A stretch of DNA of 64,000 nucleotides from Kiritimatiellia bacterium. Its GTDB lineage: Bacteria; Verrucomicrobiota; Kiritimatiellia; JAFGHX01. The position numbers and the translations under genes are program-made. Below the pieces are notes generated by a model. It searched no databases. It was not told where the DNA came from and worked only from the letters and a program-made list of their open reading frames with translations. The stretch covers positions 1-64,000 of the forward strand of contig JAFGHX010000285.1 of the NCBI GenBank assembly GCA_016929905.1. The letters run 5' to 3'. This document shows, piece by piece, positions 1-8,478 of the stretch; positions within the stretch are counted from its first letter, which is position 1; each line of letters begins with the position of its first letter.

Positions 1-1584
1 GCCGGGAACTCGCCGTACTCCGCGATCGCCGACGCCACCACACCCGCCGACTTGCAGCCCCCGGCCGCGCCGGGCAATCTGACGGCAACCGCCGTCTCCG
101 CGACGCAGATCGGCCTGACATGGTCCGACAACAGCTCCGACGAGACCCTGTTCAAGATCGACCGCCGCAAGAGCGGAATGGACACATGGGTCCGGATCGC
201 CGAGCCGGCCGCCAACACCACCGTCGCGAGCGACTCCGGCCTCGACCCCGAGACCAAGTACTACTACCAGATCAAGGCCTACAACGCTGCCGGGAACTCG
301 CCGTACTCCGCGATCGCCGACGCCACCACACCCGCCGCCGCGCAACCGCCGGCCGCGCCCAGCGATCTGGCGGCAACCGCCGGCTCCTCGACCCGGATCG
401 ATCTGACGTGGTCCGACAACAGCAGCGACGAGACCCGCTTCAAGATCGACCGGCGCCAGAGCGGCACGGACTTGTGGGTGCGGATCGCCGAACCGGCCGC
501 CGACAGTACGGCCCACAGCGACGCGGGGCTGGCGGCCGAGACCAAGTACTACTACAAGATCAAGGCGTACAATGCGCTCGGCAATTCGGCCTACTCGGCG
601 GTGGCCGCCGCCACGACGCCGGCCGGCGACGACGGCGTCAAGATCGCGAAAGGCGCGACGTGGCGCTACCGCAAGGGCACCACCGAGGCATCCAAGCCGC
701 TAGACGCCTGGCGGCTGGCTGCATTCGACGATTCGGCCTGGTCCGCCAGCCCCGCCCCGTTCGGATACGGCGACGGCCCCTACGGCACAACGCTCGCCGA
801 TATGCGATACACCTATTCCTGTGTCTTTCTCCGTTCAGCATTCAGCATTCAGAATCCGGCCTCCGTCGCCGAATTAGACCTCTGGGCGCAATTCGACGAC
901 GCGTTCATCATGTGGATCAACGGCCAGGAGGTGGCGCGTGTGAACATGGACGGCGTGCCGGGTTCACCCGTGGCGCGCGACGCCCTCGCCGCCTCGAATA
1001 TGGGGCCGGTCGAATGGACGGCAACCCTGACCAGCAGCGCCCTGCCGGCACTCCATGATGGGGAGAACGTCCTGACGGTGCAGGTGTTCAACCGCTCGCT
1101 CGACAGCAGCGACCTCACATTCGATGCGCAATTGTCAATCGTCAATAGTCAATTGTCAATCGACGCGGACGCAGACCAAGACGCCATGCCCGACGCGTGG
1201 GAGGCGGCGCATCTGGCCGATCTGGCCGATCCGTCCGATCGGTCCGCCTCCGCCGACCCCGACGACGACGGCCTGTCGAACCTGGAAGAGTTCATCGCCG
1301 GGACCGACCCGGTCAGCGGCGCCGACTGCTTCGCGGTAGACGTGGCGCTCGTCAACGGCAAGATTGTGATTTCCTTCACCGCGGCGGCGGCTTCGGGTGC
1401 GGGTTACGAGGGCTACAGGCGGCACTATGCCCTGGAATGCCAGAACGGCACCTCCGGCGGGCATTGGGAACCGGTGGCAGGCTATGCCGACATCCTCGGC
1501 CAGGACCAGACGGTCACGTACACGAACGCCGCGCCCGGTGCGGGCGCGTGCTACCGCGCACGTGTCTGGCTGGAAACGGATTGA
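1..1584 (+). CDS. Modular surface protein, C-terminal part (FN3 - beta-sandwich - Ca-binding - WLE tail)
   Basis: The frame is open to the first base of the window, so the amino terminus lies upstream. The first 17 codons are the last strand of an FN3 domain. Two complete FN3 domains follow (about nt 58-630, core DNSSDET.FKIDRR.SG). Next comes a galactose-binding-like beta-sandwich (nt 650-1120; WRYRKGT, FDDSAW, PFGYGDGPYGTT, WINGQEVARVN). After it are a Ca-binding segment (DADQDAMPDAWE, DPDDDGLSNLEEF, AGTDP) and a C-terminal beta domain ending YRARVWLETD. The same C-terminal half recurs in six other proteins here. The FN3 copies are nearly identical at DNA level, which suggests recent duplication. 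The protein is probably exported and attached to the surface or involved in binding; no catalytic domain is visible in the part seen. The module calls are firm and the function is unknown. Confidence 0.85.
   Translation, partial: AGNSPYSAIADATTPADLQPPAAPGNLTATAVSATQIGLTWSDNSSDETLFKIDRRKSGMDTWVRIAEPAANTTVASDSGLDPETKYYYQIKAYNAAGNSPYSAIADATTPAAAQPPAAPSDLAATAGSSTRIDLTWSDNSSDETRFKIDRRQSGTDLWVRIAEPAADSTAHSDAGLAAETKYYYKIKAYNALGNSAYSAVAAATTPAGDDGVKIAKGATWRYRKGTTEASKPLDAWRLAAFDDSAWSASPAPFGYGDGPYGTTLADMRYTYSCVFLRSAFSIQNPASVAELDLWAQFDDAFIMWINGQEVARVNMDGVPGSPVARDALAASNMGPVEWTATLTSSALPALHDGENVLTVQVFNRSLDSSDLTFDAQLSIVNSQLSIDADADQDAMPDAWEAAHLADLADPSDRSASADPDDDGLSNLEEFIAGTDPVSGADCFAVDVALVNGKIVISFTAAAASGAGYEGYRRHYALECQNGTSGGHWEPVAGYADILGQDQTVTYTNAAPGAGACYRARVWLETD
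834..852. repeat. Heptamer repeat CATTCAG inside the beta-sandwich
   Basis: About 2.7 copies of CATTCAG are read in frame as FSIQN at the FLR.AFSIQ.S position of the beta-sandwich. The same slot carries CATTCAG-type repeats in four other paralogous modules and decayed versions in the rest. Confidence 0.8.
1134..1161. repeat. Heptamer repeat GTCAATN inside the coding region
   Basis: Four contiguous 7-mers (GTCAATC, GTCAATA, GTCAATT, GTCAATC) are translated in frame as the linker SIVNSQLSI between the beta-sandwich and the Ca-binding segment. Confidence 0.85.
1211..1246. repeat. Nonamer repeat ATCNNNCCG in the Ca-binding segment
   Basis: Four 9-mers (ATCTGGCCG twice, ATCCGTCCG, ATCGGTCCG) encode LADLADPSDRS just before the DxDxDG loop. 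Equivalent 9-mer arrays occur at 16635-16670 and 40580-40615, and on the minus strand near 54530-54570. Confidence 0.75.
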
Positions 1585-1611
1585 CTATTGACGATTGACG
1601 ATCGACTATTG
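1581..1611. repeat. Intergenic heptamer repeat, inverse of GTCAATN
   Basis: TTGACTA, TTGACGA, TTGACGA and TCGACTA start at the stop codon and run into the intergenic gap. They are the reverse complement of the repeat family found inside the preceding gene, so the family also exists as free intergenic sequence. Confidence 0.75.
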
Positions 1612-1688
1612 GATGCTCCGAGCCAGGCGTCGGGAGCAGGACGCCGATAATCAACAGTCGATAGCCAATCTCCAGGGGGCATTGAGCG

Positions 1689-2756
1689 ATGAGCGACGAA
1701 GAAGCGACCGACCTGGCGCCCGAAGCCGCCGGCATGGACGCCGGAAAGCTCGCCGCGGCTGTTCGGTATCTCGAAGAACACTCGGGACCGGACGGCGCGA
1801 AGGAATTGCTGATTGTTCGCCACGATCGCGCAGTCTGGCGCGGGCCGCGGGTCGAGAAGGTGCACGGCATCTGGTCATGCACGAAGTCGTTCACGAGCAC
1901 GGTGCTGGGCCTGTTGATCGACGACGGCCGCTGCGGCCTCGACACGCCCGCCGGCCAGTACGTCCCCGAACTGGACGCGCATTATCCCGGCGTCACGCTC
2001 CGACACTTTGCCACGATGACCAGCGGCTATCGCGCGATCGGCGACGAGCCGCAGGGCACCTACGTGCACGGCCCCAGCAAGACCCCGTTCGTGCCCGCAC
2101 CGGAACCGCTCTTCGCGCCCGGCACCCTGTACGCCTACTGGGACTCGGCCATGAACCAGTTCGCGCACGTGCTTACCCGCATCGCCGGCGAACCGATCGC
2201 GGCGCTGTTCAAACGGCGAATCGCCGACCCGATCGGCATGAACCCGCACAGGTGGAGCTGGGGCGATTTCGGGCCGGTCGACGGCTTACTCGTCAACGGC
2301 GGGTCCGGCAACAACGGCAAGCATGTGCAGATAGCGGCCGCCGAAATGGCACGGTTCGGCCGCCTCTTCCTGAACCGCGGCAGCTGGGCCGGCAGGCCGC
2401 TGCTCAGCCCCGCATGGGTCGCCGCCGCTACGACGGTCCAGGTCCCCGCCTCGACCCCGCTCGGCGGGCCGCTCGAGCACGGCATTGCCGGCTCACCGTT
2501 CCCCATCGACGGACGCGGCGTCTACGGGTTCAACTGGTGGCTCAACGGCGTCGCCGCTGCCGGCGCCCGGCGCTGGCCGGACGTGCCCGCCGACGCCTAT
2601 GCCGCCAGCGGCTACAACAATAACGACATGTTCGTCATTCCCGAATGGAATATGGTCGTCGTCCGGCTCGGGTTGGATCAGAAAGAATGCCCAATCACCG
2701 ACGCGACCTACAACACGTTCCTCGGCAAGATCGGTGCGGCCTTGACGGACGCGTAG
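1689..2756 (+). CDS. Serine hydrolase of the beta-lactamase/esterase (class C-like) family
   Basis: A 355-residue protein. The SxxK nucleophile motif is S63-C-T-K66 in WSCTKSFTSTVLG. A tyrosine motif lies in AYWDSAMNQ, and a C-terminal strand reads GYNNNDMFVIPEWNMVVVR, where PBP-like enzymes carry the third motif. The family includes class C beta-lactamases, EstB-type esterases and 6-aminohexanoate-dimer hydrolases; the substrate cannot be read from sequence. No signal peptide is visible, so it is probably cytoplasmic. The ATG follows a GGGGG tract about 9 nt upstream. A clear paralog lies beyond the next gene (4564-5628), so the pair flanks an AAA_14 ATPase. A true antibiotic-resistance role is less likely because there is no export signal. 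Confidence 0.85.
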   Translation: MSDEEATDLAPEAAGMDAGKLAAAVRYLEEHSGPDGAKELLIVRHDRAVWRGPRVEKVHGIWSCTKSFTSTVLGLLIDDGRCGLDTPAGQYVPELDAHYPGVTLRHFATMTSGYRAIGDEPQGTYVHGPSKTPFVPAPEPLFAPGTLYAYWDSAMNQFAHVLTRIAGEPIAALFKRRIADPIGMNPHRWSWGDFGPVDGLLVNGGSGNNGKHVQIAAAEMARFGRLFLNRGSWAGRPLLSPAWVAAATTVQVPASTPLGGPLEHGIAGSPFPIDGRGVYGFNWWLNGVAAAGARRWPDVPADAYAASGYNNNDMFVIPEWNMVVVRLGLDQKECPITDATYNTFLGKIGAALTDA

Positions 2757-3053
2757 CGAAGCAAGACAGAAGCCCGTGTCGGAATGCCCTGCTCCGGCGT
2801 GGGCCATGCCCGGAGGCCCCGAGTAGGCCGGGCGCCCCCGCCCGGCCCTGCGCGGCCGAGGACGGCCACGCTACTTCGGCTTGACCGATGCGTTGACGGA
2901 AAGCCCCTTCGCCCGATGCCGGGCATATCCACCATCTGCCTGCTTCGCCCAGGGCGAAACCCGCAAGTATCGAATGTTGATTTTTTTGTATTGCTATCCC
3001 AAAATATCATGATAATATTGAAGTGCCTTTCATGAAGTCCGAGGAGGAGACAG
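2757..3053. other. Intergenic region with GC-rich hairpin and AT-rich promoter-like end
   Basis: Holds a perfect 9-bp GC-rich hairpin (2826-2847, GGCCGGGCG/CGCCCGGCC). From about 2965 there is an abrupt AT-rich stretch containing the palindrome TATCATGATA (3005-3014), just upstream of the ATPase start. The hairpin has no U-tract, so it is a weak terminator candidate. Confidence 0.5.
3005..3014. promoter_or_regulatory. AT-rich palindrome upstream of AAA_14 gene 1
   Basis: A perfect 10-bp palindrome TATCATGATA in an AT-rich island, 40 nt before the GTG start. It is a possible operator or promoter element; only the base pattern supports this. Confidence 0.35.
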
Positions 3054-4247
3054 GTGACGCCTGGCACCATGAGACTGCGCTATCTCGGGCCTGCGATCAG
3101 GGAAGATATGGAGAAGAAAATGGTCTTCCTCGGTGGGCCGCGGCAAGTCGGGAAGACGACGCTGGCCAACATGATCTCGGCCGACTTCTCCCGCCCTGTG
3201 TATCTGAACTGGGACAACCGTTCGCATCGTCGAGCCGTGTTGGATGGCCGCTGGAGTCCGGATGCGGACCTTCTGGTTTTCGATGAGTTGCACAAGTACC
3301 GGCGCTGGAAGTCGCACATCAAGGGAATCTGGGATACCCGGCGGCCGACCTGGCGTGTAATCGTGACAGGCAGCTCGCGGCTCGATGTTTTCCGCCGGGG
3401 CGGGGATTCGCTGCAGGGGCGCTACCATTACTATCGGCTGCATCCGTTCTCGCTGCGCGAGATGACGGGACCTGCCCGACCGGCACTGGCGTTTCCGAGG
3501 CGGCCTCCGGTCTTGCGCTTCGACGAGGCCAGCGAGCATGTCGACAAACTGCTGCGGTTCGGCGGTTTTCCGGAGCCCTTGCTGGCCGCGTCGGACCGGA
3601 CGCTCAAGCGGTGGCAGAAGCAGCGTTTCGAGCGTGTATTCCGCGAGGACATTCGCGAAGTCGAGCACGTATTGTCCCTCTCACAGGTCGAGCTGCTGGG
3701 CATGCTGCTTCCGGACCGCGTCGGCGCGCCGCTGTCCATGTCGTCGCTGGCTTCCGACATCGAGGTGAGCCCGAAGACGGTTTCGGGCTGGATCGAGTTG
3801 CTCTGCAGAAACTACTACGCGTTCCGTGTTCCGCCATACTACAGGCGGCTTCAAAGAGCGCTGAAGAAGGAATGCAAGTACTATCTCTGGGACTGGTCGG
3901 AGGTGCGGGAGGCAGGCCCACGTTTCGAGAATATGGTCGGCGCGCATCTGCTCAAATTCTGCCACTACTACGAAGACACATTCGGCGTGTCGCTGCATCT
4001 GTTCTATCTGCGCGATCTGGAGAAACGCGAAGTCGACTTCCTCCTCACATGGGAAGGCGAGCCCTGGTGCATGGTGGAGTGCAAGCTGCAACCGGGCGGG
4101 AGGCTGACGCATCCGGACTACTTCGCGCGCCGGCTGGGTGTGGAGCACCGGTTCCTGGTCACGCAGGCGGGCGGCGTGGACTACGTGGACCGCAGAACCG
4201 GGATCCGCTCGATCAGCGCGGAACGCTTCCTGATGGCGCTGATCTGA
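3054..4247 (+). CDS. AAA_14/DUF4143 family ATPase, copy 1
   Basis: A 397-residue protein. Walker A is GPRQVGKTT (residues 28-36), Walker B is LLVFDELHKY, followed by a sensor-like TGSSRLDVFRRGGDSLQGRY. The C-terminal half is DUF4143-like, with a PD-(D/E)xK-type signature REVDFLL...CMVECKL. The family is widespread and usually horizontally mobile; roles in defence, toxin-antitoxin-like systems or DNA handling have been suggested, but no reaction is established. The GTG start was chosen because GAGGAGGA sits 5 nt upstream; the next ATG (3069) is poorly spaced. The AT-rich upstream region differs from its neighbours. A second copy lies at 41272-42495 with the same architecture. The family call is secure and the function is unknown. 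Confidence 0.85.
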   Translation: MTPGTMRLRYLGPAIREDMEKKMVFLGGPRQVGKTTLANMISADFSRPVYLNWDNRSHRRAVLDGRWSPDADLLVFDELHKYRRWKSHIKGIWDTRRPTWRVIVTGSSRLDVFRRGGDSLQGRYHYYRLHPFSLREMTGPARPALAFPRRPPVLRFDEASEHVDKLLRFGGFPEPLLAASDRTLKRWQKQRFERVFREDIREVEHVLSLSQVELLGMLLPDRVGAPLSMSSLASDIEVSPKTVSGWIELLCRNYYAFRVPPYYRRLQRALKKECKYYLWDWSEVREAGPRFENMVGAHLLKFCHYYEDTFGVSLHLFYLRDLEKREVDFLLTWEGEPWCMVECKLQPGGRLTHPDYFARRLGVEHRFLVTQAGGVDYVDRRTGIRSISAERFLMALI

Positions 4248-4563
4248 CCCGGGTCCCACATCCTGTACGCACACGGTTCGCGCGAAGTTCTTCATGCGGC
4301 CGGGCTCACACGCGGCGGTACGCGGGCGATCCGCAGACGTACGCGAACTCACGGCTCGCGAGACGCTCGCCCTCCAGTCCCTCCGCCCGTCCGTCGGCAA
4401 GCCGCTTCGCCCAGTCCAGATCCGATGCGCCCCCGCATGCGGAGATTGCCGGCGAGTATCCGTCCCCGGCGTCGGGCGCCGATTTTCCGCGAGGGATCCC
4501 CCCCGCGACCCGCCATATTTCTATGGAGCCACGCGAAGCGTTGACACAAGAGGAGCCGACACT
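4248..4563. other. Intergenic region, possible decayed coding remnant
   Basis: No gene is supported here. On the minus strand about 4306-4440 can be read as a short open stretch ending in a stop, which could be the tail of a decayed gene, but I recognise no family. A ribosome-binding site (AGAGGAG) at the right end serves the next gene. Confidence 0.35.
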
Positions 4564-5628
4564 ATGGACTTCCCAAACGGCGACTGGAAAAAGGACACCC
4601 CGGCGAACCAAGGGGTAGATTCGGCGAAACTTGAACAAGCCATGCAGTATCTGGATGAGAACATGGGGGCCGCGGAGACCGCGCTGGTCAGGAACGGCGT
4701 GCTGATCTGGGAGGGTGCCGAAAGCAACGCCTTTCACCAGATCTTCTCGTGCACCAAGACCTTCACCACCACGGTGCTCGGCCTGCTGATCGGCGACGGG
4801 CGCTGCGCGCTGGACGACCGTGCCGTGGACCACTATCCGGAACTGGCCGCCGACTACCCCGAGTACACGAAGATCACGATGCGCCATTTGGCGACGATGA
4901 CCTCCGGCTACACCGGCGAACGCGGCCCCGAGAACCCGGAGCTGCCGTGGGGCGATCCGAACTTCTACATCCGGCCCAAGGCGCCCATGTTCGAAGCGGG
5001 CACGCGGTACGACTATCACGACCCCAACGTCTACATGCTGGGCTATATCCTCACCAAGTTGGCCGGCAAAACACTCGAGGACGTGATCCGCGAACGGATC
5101 GCCGAACCGATCGGCATGAAACGGTTCGAGTGGCGCGCGCTGCCCGGCGCGCCGTCGGTCGACGGCATCACACTGGTGAACCCGCCCGGCTCGCCCTACC
5201 CGGTCGACGGCGGCGGGGTCTACACCACGCCGCGCGATTTCGCGCGCTACGGACTGCTGTTCCTCAATAACGGGAACTGGAACGGCCGGCAACTGCTCGA
5301 CTCCGGTTGGCCGGCGCTGGCCGGTTCCACGCAGGTGCCCAATACGCTGCCCGGCCGGCCCGCCTACATCCCCGGCCGTTACGGCTTCCTGTGGTGGACC
5401 AACGGCGAGGATTGCAGCGGGAACCGGCCGTGGCCGGCCGCCCCGCCGCGCACGTATTCGCCGCATGGGGCCGGGCGCAACTTCTGCTTCGTCATCCCCG
5501 AGTGGAACCTGGTCTTCGCCCGCATGGCGCCGGCACTGCCCATCCCGCACTTCGAGAAGAAAAAGATCCGGCCGGACCCCATCTTCAACCGCTTCTTCGA
5601 GATTCTCGGCGCGGGGATCCGGCGGTAG
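4564..5628 (+). CDS. Serine hydrolase of the beta-lactamase/esterase family, paralog 2
   Basis: A 354-residue paralog of the hydrolase at 1689-2756; both share the core SCTK.FT.TVLGLLI.DGRC. The nucleophile motif is S62-C-T-K65, the tyrosine region is YDYHDPNVYMLGY, and the third motif is HGAGRNFCFVIPEWN, closer to the family's H-x-G pattern than in paralog 1. No signal peptide. The frame stays open far upstream, but the ATG here is preceded by AGAGGAG at 8 nt and homology to the paralog begins at this point. Likely an esterase, amidase or peptidase; substrate unknown. It ends in a region of inverted repeats shared with the convergent oxidoreductase gene. Confidence 0.85.
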   Translation: MDFPNGDWKKDTPANQGVDSAKLEQAMQYLDENMGAAETALVRNGVLIWEGAESNAFHQIFSCTKTFTTTVLGLLIGDGRCALDDRAVDHYPELAADYPEYTKITMRHLATMTSGYTGERGPENPELPWGDPNFYIRPKAPMFEAGTRYDYHDPNVYMLGYILTKLAGKTLEDVIRERIAEPIGMKRFEWRALPGAPSVDGITLVNPPGSPYPVDGGGVYTTPRDFARYGLLFLNNGNWNGRQLLDSGWPALAGSTQVPNTLPGRPAYIPGRYGFLWWTNGEDCSGNRPWPAAPPRTYSPHGAGRNFCFVIPEWNLVFARMAPALPIPHFEKKKIRPDPIFNRFFEILGAGIRR

Positions 5629-5980
5629 CCGGCACGGTGAAGGTTGAACGTGCCCGGTCCTGAGGGGCGCTTTTCGCCGCCAAACGGACATGATGTCGTC
5701 TTCGTGCCCACATGCTTGTCGTCATTTTTCCACGAGATACGGCGTCAACCCATGCAATATTCGGAGCGGAAAGACAACGGAGATGATTCGCCGCCGAGAA
5801 TCGGATGCCGTCCCAATGGAGGGCGAGGCTGTGCCGAGCCGCTCCCACGGGCAAGTCCAGGGCTGGCGGGCGGCTCGGCGCAGCCTCGCCCTCCATTGGA
5901 GAGGACGCCAAACGTTCCGGGACGATTGACGACGGACTCCGAACCCAGCGCTGGATATCGGCGCGAAGCGAACGTTCGGA
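5629..5980. other. Convergent intergenic region with REP-like palindrome
   Basis: Lies between two convergent stop codons. It contains the 29-bp inverted repeat listed separately, which could end transcription from both sides. The rest shows no recognisable gene. Confidence 0.6.
5813..5899. repeat. REP-like inverted repeat (TGGAGGGCGAGGCTG family)
   Basis: Arms at 5813-5841 and 5871-5899 are reverse complements over 29 bp with one mismatch, separated by 29 nt. The arm core, TGGAGGGCGAGGCTG followed by GCCGAGCCG, recurs at 28994-29018, 53892-53916, 53939-53963 and, inverted, 54055-54079. All copies are intergenic. No RAYT transposase is in the window. Confidence 0.8.
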
Positions 5981-7168
5981 TCATGACCCAATGAGCTTCC
6001 TGATCCGGGCGGGATCGGCACGCTGGACCGGGATCCGTTTCTTCGCCGCCAGGGCCGCGGCGGCGCCGCAGGCTTCGCCGGTGAGCACGCAGCCCGAGAT
6101 AATTCTCGTGACGTCCCACCCGTCGTCGGTTGTGGAGATCGCGCGGCCCGGCACGAGCAGGTTGGCGATGCGCGGGGCGACGAGGCAGCGATACGGGATC
6201 TGGTAGACCTCGCCCTTGACCATCCAGTTCCCCAGCCGGCCGATCGAATCGCCGAATTCCTTGAGGTTGTCTTTGCGGCCGAGCTGATAGGCGCCGACGA
6301 TGCGCCGGCCCTTCCGCACATTGGGATGCGTGGGGGCCGATACGACGGAGACCTCGCCGCCCAGCTTCCGCTTGATACGATCGATCTTGCGAAAGATCAT
6401 TTCCCGAGCAGCCATTTCCCATTCCGTGAGGCCAGCCGAGGTGAGCGGATTGAACGCCGGCCGCGCTGTCCCTTTCGGTTCGCCGTGCTGCCCGGTCTCG
6501 ATCAGGGGCAGGTCTCTCAGGAAGTGAGGCAGGTCCCCGCGCGCCTTCAGCGCGGTCCCCGCGGCGCGGAACCAGGCGGTCATCGTCTCGCGTTGGCGCG
6601 CGACACAGGGCACCCCGCATCGCGCGGCGAGATCGGCGTCGCCCGTGGCATCGACGAAAACTCGCGCGACCAGCGCCTTCCGCCCGGACTTCGCCTCGAT
6701 AGGGACCGCCCGGATCCGCCCGCCGCGGACGACCGGGCTTCCGGCAAAGGCATGATAGAGGACCTTCACCTTCGATTCGCGCAGCATTCTGTCGGCGAGC
6801 AGCTTCATCGCCTCCGGATCGAACCGGGGCGCGTTGCGGATGCCCGCTCGCTCGGAGACCTTCGTTCGGCCGCGCCAGGCCGGATGCACCCACAGCGCGC
6901 CCATTCCGGCGAGCCGGCGCAGGATCTCCGTACTGAGCCCCCGCACGACGTTGTGGCCTCTGCCGTCGTCCATGACCCAGTAGTAATAGACCAGGCCGCC
7001 GGTCGCCAGCCCGCCGCAGAAGCCAAACCGCTCGACCAACACGGTCTTCGCCCCCGCGCGCGCCGCGGTCACCGCAGCAGCGCGCCCGGCCACGCCGCCG
7101 CCCAGCACGGCCACGTCGGCCTCCGCCATGACGGGCAGTTTCTGGGCATTCTCAGTGATCGATTTCAC
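5981..7168 (-). CDS. FAD-dependent oxidoreductase (FAD_oxidored family)
   Basis: A 395-residue flavoprotein. An N-terminal Rossmann dinucleotide-binding motif is seen in VAVLGGGVAGRAAAVTAARAG (about residues 19-39), followed by a VERFGFCGGLATGG segment typical of the PF12831 FAD-dependent oxidoreductase family. Near the C terminus is the second FAD-contacting region, ISTTDDGWDVTRIISGC and GEACGAAAALA. The GTG start is supported by an AGGGGGGG tract about 5 nt upstream. In PVC bacteria such enzymes often sit near sulfatases and glycan genes and are thought to oxidise sugar-derived substrates, but the substrate is not known. No signal peptide in the chosen frame. It converges on the serine hydrolase gene. 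Confidence 0.8.
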   Translation of the reverse strand: MKSITENAQKLPVMAEADVAVLGGGVAGRAAAVTAARAGAKTVLVERFGFCGGLATGGLVYYYWVMDDGRGHNVVRGLSTEILRRLAGMGALWVHPAWRGRTKVSERAGIRNAPRFDPEAMKLLADRMLRESKVKVLYHAFAGSPVVRGGRIRAVPIEAKSGRKALVARVFVDATGDADLAARCGVPCVARQRETMTAWFRAAGTALKARGDLPHFLRDLPLIETGQHGEPKGTARPAFNPLTSAGLTEWEMAAREMIFRKIDRIKRKLGGEVSVVSAPTHPNVRKGRRIVGAYQLGRKDNLKEFGDSIGRLGNWMVKGEVYQIPYRCLVAPRIANLLVPGRAISTTDDGWDVTRIISGCVLTGEACGAAAALAAKKRIPVQRADPARIRKLIGS

Positions 7169-7850
7169 GCGCCCCCCCTGTGTTCGTGACTCCTCATGGT
7201 ACCCGGTTCCGAGGCGGTGTCAATAGGCCGGGGGCGCCTCTTCGCTGCTCTGCCGGAACTGGAACTGCCGCGCCGTTTCAGTGTAGGCAAGGCGAAACGG
7301 ATGATCGGGCGCGTGCACGCGAAGCGGCGCAGGAGTCTGCTCCAGAAGCGGTTCGAAGCGTCGATCGCGGCGGCACGCGCGGAGGGGTGAATAACCGGGC
7401 CACCGGTACTGCGTGACGGCGCCCGGGGCCATGGGCGGCCGGGACGACCGCCCTGCCTGCAGGCCGACAAGCACTCAGTCATGGGCGGCCTGGACCGTCG
7501 CACACGCGTTCCGGCGCGCGCTACCAGGCCCAGCCGCGTGATTCTGCTCTTCCCCCCGCGCCTGGCGCGGGGACGGGATCCCGTCCGGGTCAGCGGGCCG
7601 GCATCCGCCGTGCCCGTCGAGTTGAAGCCGCTTGAGTTGTGCCAGAACCATGCCTTGTCAATACGTCGGGGTTGTTGCCCCATCCCCACGTCTCTCTGCG
7701 TTCTTTGCGCCTTTTCGCGGCTATCCTGGTCCACCTTCTTTTCGGCAAGGTGCGTCTCCCGGCGAGGTGGGCTCGGCGGCGCGCCCCGAGCCTTTGCGGC
7801 GCAATCCGCGCCATCACCGGCAGTCCGGGATTGAGACGCGCTCCGAAAAA

Positions 7851-7883
7851 TGTTACATCTGGCCGGGCCCTCGGAACAGTAAC
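7851..7883 (+). promoter_or_regulatory. Bipartite element TGTTACA...CGGAACAGTA, copy 1 (ECF-type promoter candidate)
   Basis: A 33-bp element whose two halves, TGTTACA and CGGAACAGTA, keep identical spacing (14 nt) with a CCGG-rich middle in three places. The others precede the two C1 peptidase genes. It lies 55 nt upstream of the sigma start, consistent with autoregulation. Confidence 0.65.
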
Positions 7884-7909
7884 TGGACGCTGTTCGAAAA
7901 GGGCGGAAC

Positions 7910-7938
7910 CACGAATCAGCACGAATGGACACGAATAG
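7910..7938. repeat. Decamer repeat CACGAATNNN directly before the sigma start
   Basis: Three units (CACGAATCAG, CACGAATGGA, CACGAATAG) end at the base before the ATG and occupy the place where a Shine-Dalgarno sequence should be. None is visible. Confidence 0.7.
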
Positions 7939-8478
7939 ATGGCGGATCTGAACGACATCCTGGCCGCGCGCCAGGCGATCGAGCGGTTCATTGCCGAGAA
8001 CGAAGGCTATGTGCGCGCGATCGCGAGCCGGCTGGCGCCGATCCCGGCGGACGCGGACGATCTGGCGCAGCAGGTCTTTCTCATCGCGATGAAGAAGCTG
8101 GACACGTTCGACACAGGCCGCGACGTGAAGCCCTGGCTGGCCGGCATCGCGCGCAACGTATGCCACAAGGCGTGGGACGCGGCCAAACGCGAGTATGGAC
8201 TGAAACGCGACGCGCTGGCGGGTTACCTCGACCAACTGGCCGACGAGCCGTCGCCCCTCTACACGGACGCGCGCAAGGCGGCGCTCAAGGAATGTGTCGA
8301 TAGACTCCCCGACCGGCAGCGGCGGATCTTGGAACTGCGCTACGGGATGGGCCTTCTGTCCGAGCTGATTGCCGGCCAGATCCGTTCGACCGCCACAGCC
8401 GTCCGGATGACGTTGGTCCGCGTTCGTCAGCAGCTCAAGGTCTGTATTGAGGCTTCGTTACGCACCGCCGAGCAATGA
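7939..8478 (+). CDS. ECF-type RNA polymerase sigma factor
   Basis: A 179-residue sigma-70 family protein. Region 2 is seen at about residues 20-75 (DADDLAQQVFLIAMKKLDTF, then VKPWLAGIARNVC), and region 4 at about 112-168 (LPDRQRRILELRYG, then a helix-turn-helix ending VRMTLVRVRQQL). The stop overlaps the start of the FecR/LamG gene (ATGA), so the pair is translationally coupled, as expected for a sigma factor and its membrane regulator. The start has no Shine-Dalgarno sequence; a decamer repeat lies against it. The conserved 33-bp element upstream suggests that the factor controls itself and at least the two C1 peptidase genes downstream. Confidence 0.92.
   Translation: MADLNDILAARQAIERFIAENEGYVRAIASRLAPIPADADDLAQQVFLIAMKKLDTFDTGRDVKPWLAGIARNVCHKAWDAAKREYGLKRDALAGYLDQLADEPSPLYTDARKAALKECVDRLPDRQRRILELRYGMGLLSELIAGQIRSTATAVRMTLVRVRQQLKVCIEASLRTAEQ

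Larger units (their letters stand above)
7169..7938. other. Long upstream region of the ECF sigma gene
   Basis: 770 bp without a gene I can support. A 64-codon frame at 7196-7390, ending in a basic lysine/arginine-rich segment, has no recognisable family. The region carries simple-repeat-like stretches around 7695-7725 (TGCGTTCTTTGCG), the 33-bp element at 7851-7883 and a decamer repeat touching the sigma start codon. Confidence 0.5.

Noticed and set aside
1689..5628. Antibiotic-resistance beta-lactamases
   Set aside because: Both proteins have the SxxK fold but no signal peptide and imperfect second and third motifs; an esterase or amidase role is more likely.
7196..7390. Small 64-codon gene upstream of the sigma factor
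   Set aside because: No ribosome-binding site, no recognisable family and no conserved context; kept only as a note in the intergenic entry.
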